Shown: in pieces, positions 1 to 9,345 of the stretch
Position numbering within the stretch: position 1 is the stretch's first letter
How the letters are laid out: each line of letters starts with the position of its first letter
NCBI GenBank assembly: GCA_036350795.1
Contig: JAZBNV010000004.1
Location: 39,547 to 103,546 of the forward strand
Direction of reading: 5' to 3'
Source: JAUVKT01 sp036350795
Lineage (GTDB): Bacteria > Bacteroidota > Bacteroidia > Bacteroidales > VadinHA17
DNA length: 64,000 nucleotides
Program-made: the position numbers and the translations under genes
The notes under the pieces: generated by a model
Databases searched by the model: none
What the model saw: only the letters and a program-made list of their open reading frames with translations
Told to the model about the DNA's origin: nothing

Positions 1-131
1 TCTTCCAGGTGCTTTAGTCGTTCCATCCTCCTTCCGCATATAATAATATCGTATGAATTTTTCGCAAAAATTCTGGCAGTGCTGTGTCCGATGCCGGATG
101 TGGCACCTGTGACTAATACAATTTTATTCAT
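1..131 (-). CDS. SDR-family oxidoreductase, N-terminal part only
   Basis: The gene starts at 131 on the minus strand and runs off the left edge, so only about 43 residues are visible. They contain the classical short-chain dehydrogenase cofactor motif TGATSGIG, followed by an ICGRR segment of the kind that ends the second Rossmann strand. This predicts an NAD(P)-binding cytoplasmic oxidoreductase, similar to the YdfG-type serine/3-hydroxy acid dehydrogenases. The substrate cannot be judged because the catalytic Tyr-x-x-x-Lys lies outside the window. It is divergent from ubiE. Confidence 0.85.
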   Translation of the reverse strand, partial: MNKIVLVTGATSGIGHSTARIFAKNSYDIIICGRRMERLKHLE

Positions 132-233
132 TAACCGAGTTTATTAAATCAAGGTAAAAATACTGATCTTTTCCGAGTAAGAAAAAACAAGATATTAAGC
201 TAAATTTAATAATAAGTTTTAAAGATACGACTC

Positions 234-265
234 TTGCCGCCGATAAAATTAAACTTTTATCTTTG
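234..265 (+). promoter_or_regulatory. Bacteroidota-type promoter for ubiE
   Basis: TATCTTTG at 258-265 matches the Bacteroidota -7 consensus TAnnTTTG. A TTG at 234-236 lies 21 bases upstream, in the expected -33 position. The start codon follows about 20 bases later. Confidence 0.6.
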
Positions 266-285
266 CAGTCCCAAAATTACTTGAT

Positions 286-984
286 ATGGCCAGGAAACAG
301 GAAGTGAGGAGTATGTTTGATTCGATTGCATGGAGGTATGACTTTCTGAATCATTTTCTTTCGTTCGGGACAGATTATTTCTGGAGAAAAAAGGCTATTG
401 ACGAGATCAGAAAAAGAATAAAGCCTGATTCGATACTTGATGTTGCCACCGGAACATGCGACCTGGCAATAGCTGCCGTAAAGGGTCTGAAGCCTGAGAG
501 AGTTACCGGGATTGATATAAGCCAGCGCATGCTTGAAGAAGGAAGGAAGAAACTGCACAGGAAAAAACTCGAGAAGATAATCAGCCTTGAACTGGCCGAG
601 AGCGAGTCGCTTCCTTTTGATGATTCTGTTTTCGATGTATGCATGGTGGCCTTCGGTGTGCGTAACTTTGAAGATCCTCTGAAGGGCTTAATGGAGATGA
701 GGAGGGTTCTTGCCGGTGGCGGAGTAATTATGGTATTGGAGTTTTCAAAGCCGGGCGGATTTCCATTCAGGGGTATATACCAGTTTTATTTCAACCATAT
801 TCTTCCTATGTTTGGAAGGCTGTTCTCAAAGGACGGGGCTGCCTATTCATATTTGCCCGACTCGGTGAATAAATTCCCGGAGGGAGAAGACTTTTTGAAT
901 ATGATGGCTGAGGCCGGATTCAGCAGGCTTGCCCAGAGAAGGCTTAGCGGTGGAGTTGCAACAATATACACAGGTTCGAGGTGA
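286..984 (+). CDS. ubiE: Demethylmenaquinone methyltransferase
   Basis: A 232-residue SAM-dependent methyltransferase of the UbiE/MenG family. It performs the last C-methylation in menaquinone synthesis, converting demethylmenaquinone to menaquinone at the inner face of the membrane. The N-terminus carries the family signature (FDSIAWRYDFLNH). The class I SAM-binding motif is LDVATGTCDLA near residues 60-70, and GVRNFEDP is the typical UbiE motif further on. Length is normal. An anaerobe would use only menaquinone, so MenG is the better functional name. It sits directly upstream of porT, an arrangement I recall from other Bacteroidota. Its product would be the quinone for the membrane-bound QmoC-like protein encoded at 33.7 kb. 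Confidence 0.93.
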   Translation: MARKQEVRSMFDSIAWRYDFLNHFLSFGTDYFWRKKAIDEIRKRIKPDSILDVATGTCDLAIAAVKGLKPERVTGIDISQRMLEEGRKKLHRKKLEKIISLELAESESLPFDDSVFDVCMVAFGVRNFEDPLKGLMEMRRVLAGGGVIMVLEFSKPGGFPFRGIYQFYFNHILPMFGRLFSKDGAAYSYLPDSVNKFPEGEDFLNMMAEAGFSRLAQRRLSGGVATIYTGSR

Positions 985-1048
985 GGCAGGCAATATTAGG
1001 ATAAAGTTTAAGTTTAATATATTTGGAAGATTAAATATTACCACTTAA

Positions 1049-1765
1049 GTGAGCAGGCATTTTTTTAAGTACAGTGTTATTCTTATCCTGGTTGTATTAA
1101 GCTTTGAGGCTTATGCGCAGAAGGCTAAACCTAAAAATTCTTCGTGGTACGATGATAAGCTGCTGCATTTTGGATTCAGCATTGGCTTTAATTCACTCGA
1201 TTTCATCACTACTGCCTCACAACAGAATTACAAAATCGACTCACTCTACCCTGAGGTGAGTTTTCTTAAGCCGGGGATCAATATACAGGTAATAATAGAC
1301 TACAAGCCCTTTAAGTATTTTGATGTAAGGTTTCTCCCCGGGGTATCCTTCGGGCAGAGGGATCTTATTTTTTATAAAGGACAGGAGTTATACGATGATA
1401 AGCAGAAACTCGAATCATCTTTCCTGGAATTTCCACTTCTGCTTAAAACCAAGGGTAGTCGTTTAAATAACTTCAGACCTTACCTGGTTGGAGGACTTAA
1501 TTTCAGGTACGACCTGGCAGGCAGGAAGGAATACGATGATTCAGAAGCTGTTTACCTGAGGTTGCACCGGGCAGATCTCTATTACGAGATAGGTGCCGGG
1601 CTTGATATCTACCTGCCATTCTTTAAACTGGCAGTTGAGCTGAAACTCGCCAACGGCATGCGTGATGTCCTGGTAAGGGATCCTGCTCCGGGATATCCGC
1701 AGTATGTAAATGCAATTGAGAGCCTCAGATCACAGATATGGGTCCTTGCTTTTCATTTCGAGTAA
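1049..1765 (+). CDS. porT: PorT-family outer membrane protein, type IX secretion
   Basis: A 238-residue protein with a signal peptide (hydrophobic stretch ending near AYAQ at residues 21-24) followed by a beta-rich sequence with alternating aromatic residues, as in a small outer membrane barrel. The segment KLLHFGFSIGFNSLDF just after the signal is the mark of the PorT family (SprT in Flavobacterium), which is required for type IX secretion and gliding. The start is GTG at 1049; no ATG gives a full signal peptide. It lies 65 bases after ubiE. The S46 peptidase encoded here has its own signal peptide and is not evidence for a T9SS cargo. Confidence 0.8.
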   Translation: MSRHFFKYSVILILVVLSFEAYAQKAKPKNSSWYDDKLLHFGFSIGFNSLDFITTASQQNYKIDSLYPEVSFLKPGINIQVIIDYKPFKYFDVRFLPGVSFGQRDLIFYKGQELYDDKQKLESSFLEFPLLLKTKGSRLNNFRPYLVGGLNFRYDLAGRKEYDDSEAVYLRLHRADLYYEIGAGLDIYLPFFKLAVELKLANGMRDVLVRDPAPGYPQYVNAIESLRSQIWVLAFHFE

Positions 1766-1787
1766 TTATTTGCTTTTAAGCCCTTCC

Positions 1788-2558
1788 TCAGGTCGATCTC
1801 CTGCGAAATTCACTGCAAATAATCCCTGCTGCAGTGGCAACGTTCAGCGACTCTACCCCGGCCATCCTGACATCCCTTCCCGGGATATGTATTTCTTTGT
1901 CGACATACTTCAGTAGATCCCTGGAGATACCTCTTGACTCGTTACCGAGTAAAATAATTCCCCAGGGCTTCAGATCTGCCTGGTACACAGACTCTCCCGA
2001 CAGGCTTGTGCCGTAAACGGTGTTTCCATGCTGCCTGGCCTCCGACAGGAAGTCCTGGAGACCGGTATAATAAACCCTGGTGCTGAGCAGCGCTCCCATC
2101 GTTGACTGTATTACTTTGGGATTGTATATATCTACACAATCCTGTGAACACACTATATCTTCCACACCAAACCATGCTGCAAGCCGTATTATGGTACCCA
2201 GGTTACCCGGATCCTGTACAAAGTCAAGGGCCATTGTGAGCCGGCCATCCAGGGCTTCATGCTTAAGATTATATTCTTTCTTTTCAATAATCGCCAGGGC
2301 CTTATGGGGAGTTTTAAGAGTGCTTACTTTTTTTAATTCTTCATCAGTGGCCTCTGCAAGGTAAGCTGCCTTTTTCAATAAATCTGCAGGCAGATCCTTA
2401 AGCCATTCGGCTTTTGCCACAAGCATTATTACTTTCTCTCCGGAATCGAGGTATTCCCTGACGATTTTATCTCCCTCAACGACATACTGGGATAATTTAT
2501 CGCGGAACTTCTTATTACGGAGAGAGATAATAAGTTTGGTCTGCTTATTGCTAATCAT
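1788..2558 (-). CDS. TrmH-family (SpoU) RNA 2'-O-methyltransferase
   Basis: A 256-residue SPOUT-class RNA methyltransferase. An N-terminal substrate-binding domain (about residues 1-95) precedes the knot domain with the three SpoU motifs: FVQDPGNLGTIIR around residue 115, LLGNESRGIS around 203, and IPGRDVRMAGVESLNVATAAGI at the C-terminus. The Asn, Arg and Ser residues needed for SAM binding and catalysis are present. It would methylate a ribose in rRNA or tRNA; the target cannot be told from sequence. It is convergent with porT (22-base gap) and divergent from tamL, a pairing I recall from related genomes. Confidence 0.9.
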   Translation of the reverse strand: MISNKQTKLIISLRNKKFRDKLSQYVVEGDKIVREYLDSGEKVIMLVAKAEWLKDLPADLLKKAAYLAEATDEELKKVSTLKTPHKALAIIEKKEYNLKHEALDGRLTMALDFVQDPGNLGTIIRLAAWFGVEDIVCSQDCVDIYNPKVIQSTMGALLSTRVYYTGLQDFLSEARQHGNTVYGTSLSGESVYQADLKPWGIILLGNESRGISRDLLKYVDKEIHIPGRDVRMAGVESLNVATAAGIICSEFRRRST

Positions 2559-2604
2559 GAGTCAAGGATAGTGCTTTTTGGATTATATTGATCTTAATTA
2601 TTGA

Positions 2605-2612
2605 TATATTTG
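2605..2612 (+). promoter_or_regulatory. Probable -7 box for tamL
   Basis: TATATTTG matches TAnnTTTG and lies only 10 bases before the GTG start at 2623. The leader must therefore be nearly absent if this start is right. No well-spaced -33 TTG was found (nearest at 2588). Confidence 0.4.
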
Positions 2613-2622
2613 CGAAATAGTA

Positions 2623-4971
2623 GTGCAAATTTTGGAATATTTTATCTTAAATAAAAATATCAGGTTAATTCTTCTAACAGTGGCCCTTCTTATGGGTCTC
2701 GTATTATCATCCTGTAATCCAACAAAATATGTTACCGGTGATGATAGCCTTCTGGATAAAAGCGATATCCGGATAGACAATAAGGAAGTAAAAAAGAACG
2801 ACCTGGATCCCTATATCAGGCAGACTCCCAACAAGAGAATTTTTGGTGCGCGCTTTCACCTTGGTTTGTATAACCTTTCAAATATAGAAAAAGAGAAATG
2901 GCCTCATGGGTGGCTGAGGAGGATAGGAGAAGAACCTGTAATATTTGACCCCTTTGTTGCGTCAAAATCAACAGAGCAGCTCGAGAATTACCTGTTTTCA
3001 AAAGGATATTTCAATGCCAGCGTGGATGTGGATTACCTAATCAGGAAGAAAAGGGCTGATATAACATATGGTATTGCAACGGGAAAACCGTATATCATCC
3101 ATGATATTAAGTATAATGTTCAGGATACCACCCTGCGTAAATTTATCTTTATGGATACCATAAACTGCCTTATAGAAAGGGGTGAAGTATACGATGTGGA
3201 TAATCTTCAGACAGAAAGGTTAAGGGTTGAACGCCTGATCAGGGATATGGGTTTTTATAGTTTTTCGCGTGATGATATAAATTTCAGAATAGACTCATCA
3301 GGCAATAACAGGAACCTGGATGTTGATTTTAATATTGGCCTTTCAAGGGGGCAGGGGCCCGGAAACAGGATAATAGAATCGCAGCACAGGCGCTACAGGA
3401 TAAAGGATGTATATATTTATCCTGACTTTAACCAGAGAGCAGCCCTGGATAAACAGACCGGGTATTTCGAAAGCCTTGATACAACTTCGGCAGGAGGATA
3501 TTACTTTATATCTGATGAAGAAAAGCCCTCGGTTAAATACGAGGTAATCCTCCAGTCGATGTATATTAAACCCGGCGACCTGTACCAGGTTACCAATACA
3601 GAAAGATCGCAGGCGCACCTTTCATCCTTGCAGGCATACGGAAGGGTTAATATAAGGTACTTTAAAACTGATCCTGCTGAAATGAATGAGCGCGGCGAAT
3701 TGTTACTGAATTGTATTGTACAGATTACACCGGAGGTCAGGCAGGCGTACAGGGTTGAGCTCGAAGGAACAAACTCTGCAGGGAACCTGGGTGGGGCAGT
3801 AAACCTGATTTACCAGCATAAGAACCTTTTCAGGGGCTCAGAACAGCTGAATATAAAACTGAAGGGCTCCTACGAGGCACTTAACGAGCAGATATCGGGC
3901 TCACGGTCGACCCAGGAATATGGTATGGAATCCAATCTTACCTTTCCCAGGTTTATGCTTCCCTTTCTGAAGAGCGAATCGTTTATAAAAAAATATAACC
4001 CGAAGACAAATGTCCAGGCTGCTTACAATTACCAGAAGATGCCTGTGTATACAAGAACTGTGGCAAATGCAACATTCGGATATAACTGGAAATCAGGGTC
4101 TTTTACCCAACATACAGTTAACCCGCTTCAGTTCAACATTATAAACCTGCCCTATATTGATCCTGAATTTGAAGAGGAGGTTGATACCTCCTCTTACCTG
4201 GCATATAGCTATAAGGATATACTGATACTGGGAGGCAACTATTCTTATACATATAACACACAGAATATAAATAAGGCAAGGTCGTACTGGTTTGTGAAGC
4301 TTAAAGCCGAACTGGCAGGCAACCTTCTTGCAGGTGCAATTAAGCTTTCAGGCAGTGAGCAGGAGGGAGGATCATATAAGATTTTTGGCCAGAGCTTTGC
4401 CCAGTATGTAAGGGGTGATATTGATATCCGTTACAACCGTAAGCTGAATGATGTGAGTTCGATGGTTTACAGGGTGTTTGCAGGGGTTGGTATACCCTAT
4501 GGTAATTCTGAGGGTATTCCTTTTGAAAAGCAATTTTTTGGCGGAGGAGCAAATGGTATCAGGGCCTGGAAAGCAAGGTCGCTGGGGCCGGGCACATATT
4601 CACCCACCAGGTCGAGCTTCTTTAACGCCACTGCAGATATTAAGCTGGAGTTTAACGCCGAGTACCGTTTTAATCTTTTCTGGATTCTGGAAGGTGCCTG
4701 GTTTGTTGATGCCGGCAATATCTGGACCTATAACGAAGATGAAGACCGTCCGGGTGCCAGGTTTGAGTTTAACAGCTTTTACAGGGAACTTGCTGTAGGA
4801 ACCGGCTTCGGTCTCAGGTTCGACCTTAATTTTATCGTTCTCAGAACAGACCTGGGCCTAAAGCTTCGTGATCCACAGCTGGCCGGTGGTCCCGACTGGA
4901 TACTTAATCAACGCCCGCTGAACTGGAAAGACGATTTTAATCTCAGCCTCTCGATCGGGTATCCGTTTTAA
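2623..4971 (+). CDS. tamL: TamL-type lipoprotein of the BamA/Omp85 superfamily
   Basis: A 782-residue outer membrane protein. The N-terminus is a lipoprotein signal with lipobox LSSC (lipidated Cys31). A POTRA-like region follows (about 50-400), with paired segments such as YDVDNLQTERLRVERLIRDMGFY. The C-terminal half is a beta barrel (about 400-782) with the BamA-family segment FFGGGANGIRAWKARSLGPG, and it ends in an aromatic residue (IGYPF), as barrel proteins do. A lipidated Omp85 protein is characteristic of Bacteroidota TamL, which works with TamB in outer membrane protein assembly. BamA proper is normally not lipidated. The start is GTG; starting later would lose the signal. It stands alone, divergent from the methyltransferase. 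Confidence 0.85.
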   Translation: MQILEYFILNKNIRLILLTVALLMGLVLSSCNPTKYVTGDDSLLDKSDIRIDNKEVKKNDLDPYIRQTPNKRIFGARFHLGLYNLSNIEKEKWPHGWLRRIGEEPVIFDPFVASKSTEQLENYLFSKGYFNASVDVDYLIRKKRADITYGIATGKPYIIHDIKYNVQDTTLRKFIFMDTINCLIERGEVYDVDNLQTERLRVERLIRDMGFYSFSRDDINFRIDSSGNNRNLDVDFNIGLSRGQGPGNRIIESQHRRYRIKDVYIYPDFNQRAALDKQTGYFESLDTTSAGGYYFISDEEKPSVKYEVILQSMYIKPGDLYQVTNTERSQAHLSSLQAYGRVNIRYFKTDPAEMNERGELLLNCIVQITPEVRQAYRVELEGTNSAGNLGGAVNLIYQHKNLFRGSEQLNIKLKGSYEALNEQISGSRSTQEYGMESNLTFPRFMLPFLKSESFIKKYNPKTNVQAAYNYQKMPVYTRTVANATFGYNWKSGSFTQHTVNPLQFNIINLPYIDPEFEEEVDTSSYLAYSYKDILILGGNYSYTYNTQNINKARSYWFVKLKAELAGNLLAGAIKLSGSEQEGGSYKIFGQSFAQYVRGDIDIRYNRKLNDVSSMVYRVFAGVGIPYGNSEGIPFEKQFFGGGANGIRAWKARSLGPGTYSPTRSSFFNATADIKLEFNAEYRFNLFWILEGAWFVDAGNIWTYNEDEDRPGARFEFNSFYRELAVGTGFGLRFDLNFIVLRTDLGLKLRDPQLAGGPDWILNQRPLNWKDDFNLSLSIGYPF

Positions 4972-4972
4972 G

Positions 4973-5000
4973 AACTCACAACTCACAACTCACAACTCAC
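4973..5000. repeat. Tandem heptamer repeat, AACTCAC x4
   Basis: Four perfect head-to-tail copies of AACTCAC begin immediately after the tamL stop codon. It is one of five 7-bp-period repeats in this window, each with a different unit. Confidence 0.9.
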
Positions 5001-5082
5001 AGCCTGCCCTAAAACATTTGGATATAACAACTATTCTGCCGAATTTAGTCCGCTTAAAATACACCAATATTTATAAACTTAT

Positions 5083-6453
5083 ATGGCAAATATATCTACT
5101 TCACCCAGGGATGCCTTTGGAAGCAGAATCGGGGTAATTGCTGCTGCCGCAGGTTCGGCAGTCGGACTTGGAAATATCTGGAGATTTCCTTATGTACTTG
5201 GTGAAAATGGTGGAGGGGCCTTCCTTCTGATCTACCTTGGTTTTATACTGGCTATCGGATTCCCTGTAATGCTGGCCGAGCTGACTATAGGAAGAAGAGC
5301 TCAGAAGAATGCACTGGGGTCGTTCAAGAAACTGGCCCCCGGTAAACCATGGTATCTTGTCGGAGTTATGGGTATTGTTGCCGCCTTCCTGATACTGGCA
5401 TTTTACAGCACAATAGCAGGATGGACCCTCGAATACCTTGTTCAGGCTATCGGGAACAAGTTCTCAGGAAGAAATTCTTTGCAGCTTAAAGAGTCGTTTG
5501 AATCTTTCCAGGGAGGGACATGGAGACCTGTAATCTGGCAGATGGTATTTATGTTTATGACGGCATATATTGTTTTTTCGGGTGTAAAGAAGGGAATTGA
5601 AAAGTACACCAAGATACTGATGCCTCTGCTGATTGTCCTTATAATAATTATATGTATCAGGTCGCTTACATTAAGCGGTGCCCGAGAAGGATTATCTTTC
5701 CTGTTCACACCTGATTTTTCGAAGATTACATGGTCGGTGGTACTCGATGCCCTTGGACAGGCAGCATTTTCCCTGAGTATTGGAATGGGCACACTTATTA
5801 CTTATGGTTCGTACATTCAGAAAAAGGAAAATCTCCCCATTACAGCCCTGCAGGTTTCTGCTGCTGATACCCTGATAGCCGTGCTTGCCGGGGTAATGAT
5901 TTTCCCGGCAGTATTTGCCTTTGATATTGACCCTGCTGAAGGATTTGGACTGGTATTTATTGTACTCCCTAATATTTTTGCACAGATGGCAGGTGGTCAG
6001 ATTTTTGCAATTATCTTTTTTATACTGCTGGCAATAGCAGCCCTTACATCAACGGTATCGGTGCTGGAGGTTGTGGTAGCATATTTTTCGGAAGAACTTA
6101 ATATGACAAGAACCAGGGCCACTATAGTGGGGGCAGTAGCGATCTCAGTGGTTGGAGTTTTTGCCACCCTGTCTTTTGGTCCCTTAAAGAATGCAACTAT
6201 TTTCGGCAAAACCCTGTTTGGCTTATTTAATGATTTGTCGGCCAATATCTTACTTCCTCTTGGCGCTATTCTTATAGTAATATTTGTGGGCTGGCAGATG
6301 GGATCGAAGATTGTTAAAGACGAAATAACAAACCAGGGAGCCCTTAAGGTAAGGCTGTTTAAGGTATTTATGGCAATAGTAAAAATTATTGCTCCTATAG
6401 CTATTACACTTGTGTTCCTTTACGGACTTGGCCTGGTAGGATCTAAGATTTAA
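5083..6453 (+). CDS. Sodium-dependent neurotransmitter-symporter (NSS) family transporter
   Basis: A 456-residue inner membrane protein with about 11-12 hydrophobic segments. The N-terminal segment GSAVGLGNIWRFPYVLGENGG is the NSS signature. Its unwound first helix binds substrate and Na+ in LeuT-like transporters. Bacterial members take up amino acids such as tryptophan, tyrosine, leucine or alanine with sodium. The specificity cannot be read here. It is followed after 3 bases by an AGCS-family alanine:Na+ symporter, so the two probably form an amino-acid uptake operon, consistent with a peptide- or amino-acid-fermenting lifestyle. Confidence 0.92.
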   Translation: MANISTSPRDAFGSRIGVIAAAAGSAVGLGNIWRFPYVLGENGGGAFLLIYLGFILAIGFPVMLAELTIGRRAQKNALGSFKKLAPGKPWYLVGVMGIVAAFLILAFYSTIAGWTLEYLVQAIGNKFSGRNSLQLKESFESFQGGTWRPVIWQMVFMFMTAYIVFSGVKKGIEKYTKILMPLLIVLIIIICIRSLTLSGAREGLSFLFTPDFSKITWSVVLDALGQAAFSLSIGMGTLITYGSYIQKKENLPITALQVSAADTLIAVLAGVMIFPAVFAFDIDPAEGFGLVFIVLPNIFAQMAGGQIFAIIFFILLAIAALTSTVSVLEVVVAYFSEELNMTRTRATIVGAVAISVVGVFATLSFGPLKNATIFGKTLFGLFNDLSANILLPLGAILIVIFVGWQMGSKIVKDEITNQGALKVRLFKVFMAIVKIIAPIAITLVFLYGLGLVGSKI

Positions 6454-6456
6454 TCT

Positions 6457-7956
6457 ATGTTTATCGCCCCGGGTTACCAGCCAACTGGAATAAGCGATAA
6501 AATCGACAGTGCTTTTGAGCCTGTTGTGATCTTTCTCGAAAAGGTATTTTTCTGGGACCCGGTAAAAGCCATGGGTTTTGATATCGGGGCTCAGGTTCCT
6601 ATTGTTGTATTATGGCTTCTTTTTGGTGGTGTCTACTTTACATTCAGGATGAGATTCATTAATGTAAGGGCCTTCAGGCACGCATTCAAAGTAATACTGG
6701 GCAGATATGACAAACCCGGGACCGAAGGGGAGGTGAGTCATTTCCAGGCACTTACAACTGCCCTGTCGGCAACTGTAGGACTGGGAAATATAACAGGGGT
6801 AGCCATTGCCGTAACTGTTGGCGGACCGGGTGCAACATTCTGGATGATCCTTGCAGGTTTCTTTGGTATGTCGATGAAATTTACAGAATGCACACTGGGC
6901 TTAAAGTACAGGCATATTGATGCCAGGGGAAGAGTATCGGGCGGACCGATGTACTACCTCAGCAGGGCACTTAAGAAAAGGAGACTCGGGGCTCTTGGTA
7001 AGGTACTGGCAGTATTCAGCGCTGTGATGATGGTTCTTGCCTCCTTTGGAGGAAGCAATATGTTGCAGTCGAACCAGAGTTTTGTGCAGCTGGCAACCGT
7101 TATGCCCTTTTTTGAGGGTCATGGTTTCTGGTTTGGTATAGGGCTGTCTGCACTTATCGCCCTGGTGGTGCTTGGCGGAATCAAATCAATTGCAAGGGTT
7201 ACCTCCAGGCTGGTTCCCTTTATGGCTGCCTTGTATATTTGTGCAGCACTGGTAATAATTTTTATGAACTTCAGCAGGATTGACGACGTGATGGTAATTA
7301 TTTTCAAAAGTGCCTTCAGCCCGGTCGCAGTAAAAGGAGGTATAATTGGTGTTATTATTACGGGCTTCAGGAGGGGAGCATTCTCGAACGAAGCAGGTGT
7401 TGGTTCGGCCGCCGTGGCCCATGCTGCTGCAAGAACCGACGAACCGGTAAAGGAAGGTATTGTCGCCATGCTTGAGCCTTTTATCGACACTGTTATTATC
7501 TGCACAATGACTTCGCTGGTAATTATTTTTACCGGTTTTCATGAAATCGGAGCCGGTCTTGAAGGAACTGAGCTTACCTCTGCCGCTTTTGAATCGGTTT
7601 TTCCATGGTTTCCTTACATCCTGGTAATTGCAATACTCTGTTTTGCCTTTTCAACCATGATTTCGTGGTCGTATTACGGACTAAAGGGCTTTAACTACCT
7701 GGTGGGAGATTCAATAAATAAAATCACAGGGAAGAGCTTTGTCTCCCTATATATTTACTACGCAATATTCCTGTTTTTTACGGTTGTGGGAGCTTCCTCC
7801 TCGCTCACCAATGTTATAGCCTTTTCGGATATGATGGTCCTGACCATGGCATTTCCGAATATCCTGGGACTCTTAATCCTTACACCCGAGGTGATTGCCG
7901 ATCTTAAGAGCTATATGTTACGCTTAAAAAGGGGTGAGATTAAGCAGTATAATTAA
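6457..7956 (+). CDS. Alanine/glycine:cation symporter (AGCS) family protein
   Basis: A 499-residue membrane protein of the AGCS family, which imports alanine or glycine with Na+ (or H+). Family motifs are visible: ATVGLGNITGVAIAVTVGGPGA near residues 108-129 and GAFSNEAGVGSAAVAHAAA near 306-324. About 10-11 transmembrane segments can be traced. The N-terminus is slightly long, with a helix before the first membrane span. It starts three bases after the NSS transporter gene stops, so the two are likely co-transcribed and translationally coupled. Confidence 0.93.
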   Translation: MFIAPGYQPTGISDKIDSAFEPVVIFLEKVFFWDPVKAMGFDIGAQVPIVVLWLLFGGVYFTFRMRFINVRAFRHAFKVILGRYDKPGTEGEVSHFQALTTALSATVGLGNITGVAIAVTVGGPGATFWMILAGFFGMSMKFTECTLGLKYRHIDARGRVSGGPMYYLSRALKKRRLGALGKVLAVFSAVMMVLASFGGSNMLQSNQSFVQLATVMPFFEGHGFWFGIGLSALIALVVLGGIKSIARVTSRLVPFMAALYICAALVIIFMNFSRIDDVMVIIFKSAFSPVAVKGGIIGVIITGFRRGAFSNEAGVGSAAVAHAAARTDEPVKEGIVAMLEPFIDTVIICTMTSLVIIFTGFHEIGAGLEGTELTSAAFESVFPWFPYILVIAILCFAFSTMISWSYYGLKGFNYLVGDSINKITGKSFVSLYIYYAIFLFFTVVGASSSLTNVIAFSDMMVLTMAFPNILGLLILTPEVIADLKSYMLRLKRGEIKQYN

Positions 7957-7990
7957 TTTTTCTTATATTGTAGTGTCTCAATGCGTATAA

Positions 7991-8932
7991 ATGAAACTGA
8001 AGGGTTTTATCAGCCGTTACCTTGGGTATTCACGATCCGAAAGAACCGGATCCCTGGTACTGGTTTTTATTGTTTTTGTAATACTTGCAGCATCCCTTCT
8101 AAGGGAAGGCAGACCCGGCAAAAAGAACTTTACAACCCGGAATATAAGCGATAGCTGTGCCTCAGATACGGTCGGCGGTGCAGAAGCCGTTTATGCCACA
8201 TATTTTCTGTTCGATCCCAACATAATATCATACGACAGTCTTCTGCTGCTCGGCCTGGGCTCTAAGAACGCCGGTACCCTTATCAATTACCGAAACAGTG
8301 GGGCCAGGTTCAGAAGGCCTTCCGATATTAAGAAGGTATATGGACTGGAAGGAGAGCTGGGTGATTCATTACTGCCATATATCAGGATTACCGCATCCCG
8401 GGTGAGTACTGTCGTAGATGCCAGTCCCGGGACTTCAAATAGTATGGGCGGCCACGTAAGCATTGCAGGAGCAGTTGATTCATCCCGGCAGGAAGAGAAA
8501 AAAGAACCCGGGTACTCCCTCTGCCTGGATATTAATTCTGCCGATTCAGCAGAACTCCGTCAATTGCCGGGCATAGGCAGCGTGCTGGGAGCCCGCATTG
8601 TTAAATACAGGAAGCTGCTGGGAGGCTATGTTTCTGTCGCACAACTTGCGGAAGTTTATGGTATCGACAGTGTGCTGGTGACAAAACTAAGCCCCTATAC
8701 CTATGCCGACACCGCTCTTATTTCACCAATTTACCTTAATTATGCTGATTTTTCAGAGCTTCTCCGGCATCCCTATTTCGATCATAAGCTGTGCACGGAT
8801 ATCTTTTATTACCGAAGACTGTCGGGCAGGATTGATTCGCTGGGCGAACTTGTCAGGAATCGCATCACCGACCATCGTACCCTGGCTAAAATAAGCCCCT
8901 ATATCACTCTTTCAGATACTTCGTCACACTGA
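7991..8932 (+). CDS. Helix-hairpin-helix (ComEA-like) domain protein, membrane-anchored
   Basis: A 313-residue protein with one N-terminal transmembrane segment (residues 21-38) and an otherwise periplasmic sequence. Three helix-hairpin-helix-like units follow: about 74-118 (LGSKNAGTLINYRNSG), 180-226 (INSADSAELRQLPGIGSVLGARI, the best match) and 250-292. ComEA-type proteins bind DNA during uptake, but in Bacteroidota this HHH family is widespread and untested, so DNA binding is inference. It follows the AGCS gene by 34 bases. Confidence 0.8.
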   Translation: MKLKGFISRYLGYSRSERTGSLVLVFIVFVILAASLLREGRPGKKNFTTRNISDSCASDTVGGAEAVYATYFLFDPNIISYDSLLLLGLGSKNAGTLINYRNSGARFRRPSDIKKVYGLEGELGDSLLPYIRITASRVSTVVDASPGTSNSMGGHVSIAGAVDSSRQEEKKEPGYSLCLDINSADSAELRQLPGIGSVLGARIVKYRKLLGGYVSVAQLAEVYGIDSVLVTKLSPYTYADTALISPIYLNYADFSELLRHPYFDHKLCTDIFYYRRLSGRIDSLGELVRNRITDHRTLAKISPYITLSDTSSH

Positions 8933-9046
8933 GCCTGCCAGTTGCATTTGCTTAGAGAATTTCGTATATTTAAGGAGAAAACAAGGGTAATTTAATTTAT
9001 ATATTATGAAGAAGATAGACAGTGGTTAATTTTAATTGCAAAAATG

Positions 9047-9078
9047 TTTTGAATAAACAAAGAGACTTTCTAACTTTG
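9047..9078 (+). promoter_or_regulatory. Promoter for rpsU-xerC-hpf
   Basis: TTTTG at 9047-9051 and TAACTTTG at 9071-9078 are separated by 19 bases, fitting the Bacteroidota -33/-7 pattern. The rpsU start codon lies 28 bases further on. Confidence 0.65.
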
Positions 9079-9106
9079 CGGCTCAATTCTAAAAAAGAAA
9101 AAACAG

Positions 9107-9298
9107 ATGATAATTGTTCCGGTAAAAGAGGGTGAGAACATAGAGAGATCGTTAAAAAAGTTCAAGCGTAAGTTTGAGAAGACCGGTGTTATCCGTGAGC
9201 TCAGATCTCGTCAGGCTTTCACCAAACCATCAGTTCGCCGCAGGGAAGAAGTAAAAAAAGCGATTTACGTACAGAAACTGCAGCAGGGAGAAGAGTAG
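9107..9298 (+). CDS. rpsU: 30S ribosomal protein S21
   Basis: A 63-residue basic protein with typical S21 composition: the N-terminal MIIVPVKEGENIERSLKKFKRK and a Lys/Arg-rich body (SVRRREEVKKA). S21 sits near the 3' end of 16S rRNA and aids mRNA engagement. It is followed at once by a tyrosine recombinase and hpf. This order is common in Bacteroidota and suggests co-transcription of a ribosomal protein with a hibernation factor. Confidence 0.95.
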   Translation: MIIVPVKEGENIERSLKKFKRKFEKTGVIRELRSRQAFTKPSVRRREEVKKAIYVQKLQQGEE

Positions 9299-9345
9299 TA
9301 TCTTCTTCTGCTTTGCTTTTATTAACCCCAGACCCCGGTTCCTTT

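Noticed and set aside
9313..9345. Longer N-terminus for the tyrosine recombinase
   Set aside because: The extra 11 residues are not like Xer proteins; the ATG at 9346 gives the normal length.
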